Shown here: positions 16,769 to 23,409 of the stretch, one piece after another
Position numbering within the stretch: position 1 is the stretch's first letter
Layout: each line of letters begins with the position of its first letter
Assembly: GCA_020247055.1 (NCBI GenBank)
Contig: JADCJL010000116.1
Span: 1 to 33,843 of the forward strand
Length of the DNA: 33,843 nt
Direction: 5' to 3'
Source: Acidobacteriaceae bacterium
GTDB taxonomy: Bacteria; Acidobacteriota; Terriglobia; Bryobacterales; Bryobacteraceae
Notes under the pieces: model-generated
Told to the model about the DNA's origin: nothing
The model's input: the letters and a program-made list of their open reading frames with translations, nothing else
Database searches by the model: none
Made by a program: the position numbers and the translations under genes

Positions 16769-17290
16769 ATGGCGCTTACCGAACAGGAACGGAACACGCT
16801 GCTGCGGGAACTGCGCGAGCAGGAAGCCGCTCTGCGCCAAGCCTGCCAAGCCTGGAATGAGCCGGCCCCACCGGGAGGAGCCTGGTCCGTCGCCGCCATC
16901 GCCGAACACCTCCACAGAACTGACGCCATGGTCCTGCAACTGATCCAAAGCCCGGCGCTGCGCCAGGACGACCTCACGCCGGTGGCACTAACCGACGAAC
17001 AGCTCTTCCGGCGCGTCGCCCGGCGCGGGCGGGCCGTCGAGGCGCCGGAGCGGCTCCGTCCCACCGGCCGCTGGCCGGTCGAGGCCGACTTTCACCGGGC
17101 CGACGCCGCGCAGCGGCAAGCCCTCTACGCTTGGATCGAACAAACCCCGCTGCCCCTGCGCGAAGGCCGCTGCGCGCACCCGTTCCTCGGCATGCTCGAT
17201 GGCTACCAGTGGCTGCTCTTTCTGGCCGCGCACGGCCGGCGGCACATCGCGCAGCTGCTCGAAACTACGACCGGCCAAAGGGAAGAGTAG
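16769..17290 (+). CDS. DinB-family protein
   Basis: A 173-residue four-helix-bundle protein of the DinB/YfiT-like superfamily, whose members are metal-dependent and include thiol-S-transferases and many proteins of unknown activity. Candidate metal ligands are the histidines in AEHLHR (helix 2) and HGRRHIAQL (last helix), in the usual places. A GGAGAG sequence directly precedes the ATG. It sits between two glycosyltransferase genes, 9 and 4 bases from them, which is an unusual place for a DinB protein. Whether it takes part in glycan synthesis is not visible. Confidence 0.85.
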   Translation: MALTEQERNTLLRELREQEAALRQACQAWNEPAPPGGAWSVAAIAEHLHRTDAMVLQLIQSPALRQDDLTPVALTDEQLFRRVARRGRAVEAPERLRPTGRWPVEADFHRADAAQRQALYAWIEQTPLPLREGRCAHPFLGMLDGYQWLLFLAAHGRRHIAQLLETTTGQREE

Positions 17291-17294
17291 AAGC

Positions 17295-18479
17295 TTGCCC
17301 CGCCGCGTGCTCTTCCTCACCCCGGAATCGCCATTCCCCGTCCTCGGCGGCGGCGCCCAGCGCATCGCCTCGCTGATGGAATACGCCGCCGCGCGGGGGG
17401 CCGCCGTCGACCTGCTTACCTTCGCCCCCTGCACCCCCCCACCCGGCGCCGTCGCGCGCTGCCGCCACATCGCGCTGCCGGCCAACGGACGGTCGTTCGC
17501 CGCCCGGGTACTGCGGAACGCGGGGCGGTTCCTCCGCGGGGTCCCGCCGCTCATCGACCGGTTGGCCGGCTTCGAAACGCAAATCGCCGCGGCGCTCGCC
17601 GGCGAGCGCTACGACGTGATCTTCGTTGAGCACTTCTGGCTCGGCCCCTACGTCGACCTGCTCCGCGGCTACGGCGACCGGGTGGTCTGCGACCTGCATA
17701 ACGTCGAAAGCGCGTTCTTCACCAGCCTCAGCCGCGCCGAGCCGTGGCCGGGGCGCCTCGTGCATCAGCGCTTCGCCGGGCTTTCGGAACAGCTCGAACG
17801 CCGCTACCTGCCCCGCTACTCGGCCGCCCTGGTGACGTCGGAACAGGATGCGGCGCGGGTGACGGGTCTGGCGCCGGGCCTGCCGCTCACGGTTTTCCCG
17901 AACACGATCCCGTGGCGCGAGCTGCCGGCCGGGGCGCGGGAGCGAACAGTCGTCTTTTCGGGCAACCTCGAATACCACCCGAATCAGCAGGCCGTTGCCT
18001 GGTTCGCGCGGTCCGTCTGGCCGGCTTTGCAGCGGGCGGAACCGGGCCTGCGCTGGCGCCTCGTCGGGATGAATCCGCAGGCGGTGCAACGAAGCCTGGC
18101 GGGACTCGACGGGGTAGAGTGGACCGGCGCCGTCGACGACGCCTTTGCCGAAATCGCCCGGGGCGCCGTGGCCGTCGTCCCGCTGCTGGCCGGCAGCGGG
18201 ACGCGGGTCAAGATCCTCGAAGCCTGGGCGGCCGGAACGCCGGTGGTCTCCACGCGTATCGGCGCCGAAGGACTGCCCGGAAGGGACGGCGAGCACTATC
18301 TGCTGGCCGACTCGCCGGCGGATCTGCTGGCCGCCGTCCGCCGGGTGCTGGCCGAAGAGGTTCTGGCCGCGCGCCTGCGGGCCGCCGGGCGGCATCTCTA
18401 CGAGCGGACCTTCCACCGCGCCGCGGCCTGGCGGCAACTCGACGAGGCCCGCCTGCTCGACGGCGGCGAGGGGCGTTAG
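17295..18479 (+). CDS. GT4-family glycosyltransferase (sugar transferase type)
   Basis: A 394-residue GT-B glycosyltransferase. The N-terminal domain opens with RRVLFLTPESPFPVLGGGAQR and contains CDLHNVES, a pattern common in glycosyltransferases of exopolysaccharide clusters. The donor domain includes VVFSGNLEYHPNQQA and PLLAGSGTRVKILEAWA, where a lysine-containing GSGTRVKILE replaces the usual EGFGLxxLE, as in TIGR03087-like sugar transferases. I place the start at TTG 17295, 4 bases after the DinB stop, because homologues begin with a basic residue pair just before the first beta strand; GTG 17308 is an alternative. A GGAAGAG sequence upstream could be the ribosome-binding site. Confidence 0.88.
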   Translation: MPRRVLFLTPESPFPVLGGGAQRIASLMEYAAARGAAVDLLTFAPCTPPPGAVARCRHIALPANGRSFAARVLRNAGRFLRGVPPLIDRLAGFETQIAAALAGERYDVIFVEHFWLGPYVDLLRGYGDRVVCDLHNVESAFFTSLSRAEPWPGRLVHQRFAGLSEQLERRYLPRYSAALVTSEQDAARVTGLAPGLPLTVFPNTIPWRELPAGARERTVVFSGNLEYHPNQQAVAWFARSVWPALQRAEPGLRWRLVGMNPQAVQRSLAGLDGVEWTGAVDDAFAEIARGAVAVVPLLAGSGTRVKILEAWAAGTPVVSTRIGAEGLPGRDGEHYLLADSPADLLAAVRRVLAEEVLAARLRAAGRHLYERTFHRAAAWRQLDEARLLDGGEGR

Positions 18480-18493
18480 AGGACCAATTCCTC

Positions 18494-18499
18494 TATACT
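18494..18499 (+). promoter_or_regulatory. Possible internal -10 element before the third glycosyltransferase
   Basis: TATACT lies 13 bases before the ATG at 18512, in a 32-base gap that is the widest inside the glycan cluster and AT-rich against its surroundings. No matching -35 is visible, so an internal promoter is only possible. Confidence 0.25.
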
Positions 18500-18511
18500 G
18501 AGTAAACCAGC

Positions 18512-19651
18512 ATGCGCTTCGGCATTGATGCCCACGCCATCGGACGGCACCTGACGGGGAATGAGGTTTACGTCCGCAATCTTCTCGAACAATACGACGG
18601 CCTCGACCGCGATAATCAGTTTTTCGCCTACGTCTCCATGCCCGGAGCCGACGAGTTAGTCCCGGAGCGTTTTGAGAAGCGCTGGGTCAGCAACAACCCT
18701 TTCCGCCGGTTAGGCTTCGACCTATCCCGCGGCGTAAGGCGGGACCAACCGGACCTGTTGCACGTACAGTACACCGCGCCGCTGCTCTGCCAAGTGCCGG
18801 TGGTGGTGAGCGTGCATGATGTCAGCTATCTCGAACATCCGGAGTTTTTCCCGCGGGCGCGCCGGATCCAACTGCGCTGGACCGTCGAGCGGACCGTGCG
18901 GCGGGCCGCCAAAGTGGTCACGCTCAGTGAGTTCTCGCGCGCCGGCATCGCCCGGGCTTACGGGATGAATCCGGAGAAGATCGCCGTTGTCCCGGCGGCC
19001 TGCTCAGAGATCTTCCGCCCGCAGCCCCGGGCGCAGGCGCAGGCCTTTGTCGATGGCCGCTTCTCTATCCGCTCGCCCTACATCCTCTGCGTCGGCGACC
19101 TGCAGCCGCGGAAAAACCCGATCGGCCTGATTCGCGCCTTCGAGGAATTAGTGGCGAACTATCCGCAACTAACCCACAAACTCGTCTTTGTCGGCAAAGA
19201 TACCTGGTTCGCTCCGCGCGTGCATCAGATTGCGGAAGCGTCGCCGTTCGGAAACCGGATTCACTTCACCGGCTACGTCAACGACGACGAGCTGCTGCAG
19301 CTCTACAACGCCGGCGACCTGTTCGTGTTCCCCTCCTTCTACGAAGGCTTCGGCATTCCCCTGCTCGAAGCCATGGCCTGCGGCGTACCGGTTGCCTGTT
19401 CGAACCGTTCGGCCATGCAGGAGGTGGCCGGCGAGGCGGCGCATCAGTTCAACCCCTACTCGACGCGCGAGATGGTGGTAGCCATGCGGGACCTGCTGCT
19501 CGACCCGGACTACCGCGCCGAGATGGGCCACCGCGGCCGGGAAAACGCCGCCCGCTATTCGTGGCGGCAGACGGCCCGGCAGACGCTGGATCTCTACCAC
19601 GGCGTGGTGGAGCAGGCCAAGCGCCGCGCGCCGGTTAGCCAGCATGCATAA
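18512..19651 (+). CDS. GT4-family glycosyltransferase (mannosyltransferase-like)
   Basis: A 379-residue GT-B enzyme. Typical motifs are GIDAHAIGRHLTGNEVYVRNL at the N-terminus, a VVSVHDVSYLEHPEFF segment, VVTLSEFSR, YILCVGDLQPRKNPIGLI at the donor-domain start, and YEGFGIPLLEAM with the E-x7-E motif. This pattern matches the WbaZ/mannosyltransferase-like branch of GT4, though the donor sugar cannot be assigned. Unlike its neighbours it uses a less extreme G+C codon set and is preceded by a small AT-rich gap, so it may have its own promoter or a different origin. It overlaps the DUF3108 gene by 8 bases. Confidence 0.92.
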   Translation: MRFGIDAHAIGRHLTGNEVYVRNLLEQYDGLDRDNQFFAYVSMPGADELVPERFEKRWVSNNPFRRLGFDLSRGVRRDQPDLLHVQYTAPLLCQVPVVVSVHDVSYLEHPEFFPRARRIQLRWTVERTVRRAAKVVTLSEFSRAGIARAYGMNPEKIAVVPAACSEIFRPQPRAQAQAFVDGRFSIRSPYILCVGDLQPRKNPIGLIRAFEELVANYPQLTHKLVFVGKDTWFAPRVHQIAEASPFGNRIHFTGYVNDDELLQLYNAGDLFVFPSFYEGFGIPLLEAMACGVPVACSNRSAMQEVAGEAAHQFNPYSTREMVVAMRDLLLDPDYRAEMGHRGRENAARYSWRQTARQTLDLYHGVVEQAKRRAPVSQHA

Positions 19652-20297
19652 GTACCTGCTCCTGCTCGCCGCGGCGGCCGCGTGGGGCGCCGAGGAGTCG
19701 ACGCGCTACCAGATCAGCTGGCCGAGCGGCCTGAGCCTGGGCGAAGGCCAGCTAACCACGAAAAAAGAGAGCGGGCGGTGGCAACTCGCCCTGACGCTCG
19801 AAGCGGCGATTCCGGGCTTTCAAGTCGTTGATACCTTCCGCAGCACCGCCAGCGAAGCGCTCTGTTCGGCCGAGTTCTCGCTCGACTCCGTCCACGGCGC
19901 GAAGAAGCGGCGCGAGTCGACCGTGTTCACCGGCGCGACGGCGCGGCGGACGACCGGGTCCGGCGGGGGTGGCACGGAGTTCGCCGTCCCGCCCTGCGCG
20001 CACGATGCGCTGGCCTATCTGTTCCACGCCCGGCGCGAGCTGGCCGCGGGCCGGCTGCCGGCGCCGGAACGCATCTACTTCGGCGCGGCTTACGACATCC
20101 GCCTCACGCGCATCGGCGCCGCGCGGGTGACGGTGGCCGAGGTGCCCACGGACACGGAACACTTCCGGGCGGTGGTAGTGGGGCCGCGGTCGCGCTGGGA
20201 GTTTGATGTCTACTTCGCCACCGATCCGGCGCGCACCCTCGCGCTGGTGAAGGTACCCTTTGTCATGGGAAGCTTTGCTTTGGAATGGGTTCGTTGA
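19644..20297 (+). CDS. DUF3108 domain protein, exported
   Basis: A 217-residue protein with a signal peptide (MHKYLLLLAAAAAWGAEE). The rest is a beta-rich DUF3108 domain: a strand repeat beginning YQISWPSGLSLGEGQLTT, a central segment in which a set amount of product and DALAYLFHARREL is recognisable, and a final region ending in PFVMGSFALEWVR. DUF3108 proteins are periplasmic and of unknown function, often near envelope or polysaccharide genes. The start overlaps the upstream glycosyltransferase by 8 bases and its end overlaps the next gene by 13, so it is firmly within the cluster's transcription unit. A structural role in glycan export is only a guess. Confidence 0.8.
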   Translation: MHKYLLLLAAAAAWGAEESTRYQISWPSGLSLGEGQLTTKKESGRWQLALTLEAAIPGFQVVDTFRSTASEALCSAEFSLDSVHGAKKRRESTVFTGATARRTTGSGGGGTEFAVPPCAHDALAYLFHARRELAAGRLPAPERIYFGAAYDIRLTRIGAARVTVAEVPTDTEHFRAVVVGPRSRWEFDVYFATDPARTLALVKVPFVMGSFALEWVR

Positions 20298-22291
20298 AAG
20301 TCTCCTTCTTCTCTCCAATGCCGCCGGCCAAGAGCGGCATCGCCGACTACTCGGCTGCTCTGGTTGAAACACTCAGCCGGTATGTCGACCTGACGGTGTT
20401 TGACCAGCCCGGCGAGGCACCCCGAGAGGAAGCTACCCTGGGTCTCTATCAGATCGGCAACAACGGCTTCCACGCCTATGTCTATGAAGAGGCGCTGCGG
20501 CGGCCCGGCGTCGTCGTACTGCACGAATCGAACCTGCATCATCTGATCACGGACCTGACGATCTGCCGGCAGGATTGGGACGGCTACGTGCGCGAGTGCG
20601 CCTTCGACGGCGGGCCGGCGGCCCGGGCCTTCGCCGAGCGGGTGCGGCGCCTCGAAGTGGGCCCGGACTACGAAGGCGTCCCGATGCTCAAGCGGATTCT
20701 GGGCGCGAGCCGCGGCGTGATTGTGCACAGCGAGGCGGTGGCGAACGACGTCCGCGCCGCGGGCTACACCGGGCCGCTCGCCAAGATTCCGCACGGCGCC
20801 TGGCTGCCCGAGATGGGCGACCGCATGGGCTTCCGCACGCGGCTGGGGCTGCATGAGACGACGCCGCTGATCGGCATCTTCGGCTTTCTGAAACCGTACA
20901 AGCGCATCGCCGAATCGCTGCGGGCCTTCCGGCGACTGGTGCGGGTGCGGCCCGACGCCCGGCTTGTGCTGGTGGGCGAGCCGCATCCGGAGTTTCCGCT
21001 GGCCGCGCTGATCCGGAGCCTGGGTCTCGACGAGCAGGTACGGATGCTGGGCTATACGCCGATTGCCGACTTCAACGGCTACATCGCCGCCTGCGACGTG
21101 ATTCTGAACCTGCGCTTCCCCACCGTGGGCGAAAGCTCCGGCACGCTACTCCGCAGCCTGGGCATGGGCCGGGCCGTCGTCGTGAGTAACATCGGCAGCT
21201 TTGCCGAGTTCCCGGACTCGATCTGCCTGAAGGCGCCGGTCGATGCGACCGAAGAGGATACGATCTACGAGTATCTGAACCTGCTCGTGAACCGGCCGGA
21301 TTGGGCACGGGAGATGGGGGCGCGGGCCAGGGCGTGGGTGGAGACGGAGTGCAACTGGGACCTTTGCGCGCGGCAGTACGCCGGGTTTCTCGAGGCCGTT
21401 GCGGAGGGAAGGCCGTGGGCGCCGCCCGCCGCTCCCGCGGCCGCGGAACCGAACGAAGAGACGCCCGCGCCCGCGCCGCCGGCGGCGGTAACCGTCGCGC
21501 CGGAGTACATTCAATCCTGGATGGCGGAAACCGAAGAGGCCCGGCAGTACGGCGAGATCCATCTGTCGCGGTTTCAGAAGACGCTCGCCATCACGCCGCC
21601 GGGCACGGCGGAGGACCGGATCCTCGAAATGGGGGCTTACCTCCAGATCACCCCCGCGCTGCGCAGCCAGCTTGGCTACGGCGAGGTCCGCGGCTGCTAC
21701 TACGGCCCGGCCGGGCAGGTGGACCACCGGAAGGTGACCTCCTCCACCGGCGAAGTCTTCTCCTGCGACGTGGACCTGTTCGACGCCGAAAAGGACCCGT
21801 TTCCCTACCCCGACGAGCACTTCTCCACCGTCCTGTGCTGCGAGCTGATCGAGCACCTGCCCACCGACCCGATGCACATGATGGCCGAGGTGAACCGGAT
21901 TCTCCGGCCGGGCGGCCACTTCGTACTGACCACGCCCAACATCGCCAGCCTGCGCGCGCTGCGGGCGATTCTTGACGGCTACCACCCCGGCTTCTTCCCC
22001 GCCTACATCAAGCCGGCGCAGCCGGGCGCCGAAGTCGAGGCGCGGCACGCCCGCGAGTATACGGCCAAGGAGATCTACCACTTACTGCTCGATAGCGGCT
22101 TCTCGGTGGAGTTACTCGAAACCGGGGAGTTCCGCGACCTGCCGCGGCCGGAAGACCAGTGGATCTACCATCTGCTCGACCGCTACCTGCTGCCGAAGGA
22201 GTTGCGCGGCGACGGCATCTACGCCGTGGGCCGCAAGACCGGGCCGCTCGGCAAGCGCTACCCGGCGTGGCTGTACGAGGGCGGCGAGTGA
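20285..22291 (+). CDS. Fusion protein: GT4 glycosyltransferase plus SAM-dependent methyltransferase
   Basis: A 668-residue two-domain protein. Residues 1 to about 375 are a GT4-like glycosyltransferase (opening SFFSPMPPAKSGIADYSA; donor domain IGIFGFLKPYKRIAESL; later FPTVGESSGTLLRSLGMG). An Ala/Pro/Glu linker covers about 378-410. The C-terminal 255 residues are a Methyltransf_11-like class I domain with CELIEHLPTDPMHMM and RILRPGGHFVLTTPN. The SAM-binding motif I is degenerate (ILEMGAYLQ in place of D/ExGxGxG). Such a fusion could add and then methylate a terminal sugar. It starts by overlapping the DUF3108 gene by 13 bases, with GGAAG upstream of its ATG, and its stop overlaps the permease start as GTGA. 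No frameshift is needed to read the fusion as one chain. Confidence 0.9.
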   Translation: MGSLKVSFFSPMPPAKSGIADYSAALVETLSRYVDLTVFDQPGEAPREEATLGLYQIGNNGFHAYVYEEALRRPGVVVLHESNLHHLITDLTICRQDWDGYVRECAFDGGPAARAFAERVRRLEVGPDYEGVPMLKRILGASRGVIVHSEAVANDVRAAGYTGPLAKIPHGAWLPEMGDRMGFRTRLGLHETTPLIGIFGFLKPYKRIAESLRAFRRLVRVRPDARLVLVGEPHPEFPLAALIRSLGLDEQVRMLGYTPIADFNGYIAACDVILNLRFPTVGESSGTLLRSLGMGRAVVVSNIGSFAEFPDSICLKAPVDATEEDTIYEYLNLLVNRPDWAREMGARARAWVETECNWDLCARQYAGFLEAVAEGRPWAPPAAPAAAEPNEETPAPAPPAAVTVAPEYIQSWMAETEEARQYGEIHLSRFQKTLAITPPGTAEDRILEMGAYLQITPALRSQLGYGEVRGCYYGPAGQVDHRKVTSSTGEVFSCDVDLFDAEKDPFPYPDEHFSTVLCCELIEHLPTDPMHMMAEVNRILRPGGHFVLTTPNIASLRALRAILDGYHPGFFPAYIKPAQPGAEVEARHAREYTAKEIYHLLLDSGFSVELLETGEFRDLPRPEDQWIYHLLDRYLLPKELRGDGIYAVGRKTGPLGKRYPAWLYEGGE

Positions 22292-23403
22292 CCACGGTGG
22301 TTGAGTTCACGCCCGGCGCCGGGCGTAACGCCGGCTGGCAGGTGTTCGAGACCGGCAGCGGCCTCTGCGTGGCCGAGGGGCCGTGGGGGCCGGGCGGGAG
22401 CCTCGAAGTCACGCTGCCCGAGGCCGATGGAGACTACCGGGTGCTCGTCTCCTCGATCGATACCGAACACGGTTGGGGCTACGACCGCGGCGAGAGCTTT
22501 CTGCTGCTCGAAGCGGCCATCCGCAATGGCCGGGCCGAGATACGGCAGCGCCGGACCACCATGCGGCAGTTGCGCTGGCGGATGCTGCCGCGGCAGGCTT
22601 GGCAGCTGCTGATCGAGCCGTGGCAGGTGCTCTACCGGCAGCGGGGATTAATTGCCTCGATGGTGGAGCGGGATATTCGCGGGCGGTACCGCGGCTCGTT
22701 CGGCAACATGGCGTGGACGATTCTGAACCCGCTGCTGCTGATGGTGACTTACTACTTCGTCTTCGGCCTGGTGCTGCAGACGCGTTTTCCGGGCCAGGAC
22801 GGCATGGCCGGGTTTCCGCTGTATTTCCTGTGCGGCATGCTGCCGTGGCTCGCCTTCAGCGAGGCGGTGGGCCGGGCGCCGGGGGTGATTTGGGAGCACC
22901 GGAACTTCGTCAAGAAGCTGGTTTTTCCGGTGGAGATTCTGCCGGTGAACCTGGCGTTCGCCGGGCTGTGCACGAGCGGTCTGGCGCTGATTGTCTACTT
23001 GTTTCTGCTGATGGCCACGCGGGAGCGGATTCCGCCCGAGGCGCTCTGGCTGCCGGTGTACGTGGCGCCGCAGCTGCTGCTGACGATGGGCGTGGCGTGG
23101 CTGTTCGCGGCGGTGGGGGTCTATGTACGGGATCTCATTCAGGTGAACGGATTTCTGCTGACGCTGCTGTTCTTCCTGACGCCGATCTGCTACCCGCAAT
23201 CTGCGGTACCGGAGTGGGCCTGGACGGTGCTGCGGCGGAGCACGATGCTCAAGCTGGTGACCGGCTACCGGCAACTGTTCTTAGAAAACACGGCGCCGGC
23301 GTGGCCGGAGGTGGTGCGTATCTGGGTGTGGTCGCTGTTCTTTTTCTACCTGGGCTACGCCGTGTTCCGGAAGCTGCGCAAGGGCTTCATCGACGTTATG
23401 TAG
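22288..23403 (+). CDS. ABC-2 polysaccharide export permease (Wzm-like) with N-terminal beta-rich extension
   Basis: 371 residues from a GTG at 22288 that overlaps the previous TGA stop (GTGA). From about residue 125 it is a Wzm/KpsM-type permease: a LIASMVERDIRGRYRGSF amphipathic approach, six membrane helices (LLLMVTYYFVFGLVL, FPLYFLCGMLPWLAF, a long one near NLAFAGLCTSGLALIVYLF, VAPQLLLTMGVAWLFAAVGV, FLLTLLFFLTPICY and WSLFFFYLGYAVF). It would move lipid-linked glycan across the inner membrane. The first 95 residues are an extra soluble domain, beta-strand rich by eye (EVTLPEADGDYRVLVSSID), not seen in ordinary Wzm, which start near the amphipathic helix. The ATP-binding partner Wzt is not in the window. 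It ends 6 bases from the convergent PPC gene. Confidence 0.9.
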   Translation: MTTVVEFTPGAGRNAGWQVFETGSGLCVAEGPWGPGGSLEVTLPEADGDYRVLVSSIDTEHGWGYDRGESFLLLEAAIRNGRAEIRQRRTTMRQLRWRMLPRQAWQLLIEPWQVLYRQRGLIASMVERDIRGRYRGSFGNMAWTILNPLLLMVTYYFVFGLVLQTRFPGQDGMAGFPLYFLCGMLPWLAFSEAVGRAPGVIWEHRNFVKKLVFPVEILPVNLAFAGLCTSGLALIVYLFLLMATRERIPPEALWLPVYVAPQLLLTMGVAWLFAAVGVYVRDLIQVNGFLLTLLFFLTPICYPQSAVPEWAWTVLRRSTMLKLVTGYRQLFLENTAPAWPEVVRIWVWSLFFFYLGYAVFRKLRKGFIDVM

Positions 23404-23409
23404 CGCGGG

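Noticed and set aside
14171-16948. A 925-codon minus-strand frame opposite the sulfatase and first glycosyltransferase
   Set aside because: Low-complexity arginine, proline and glycine-rich translation, spanning two well-supported genes and their junction; an antisense artefact.
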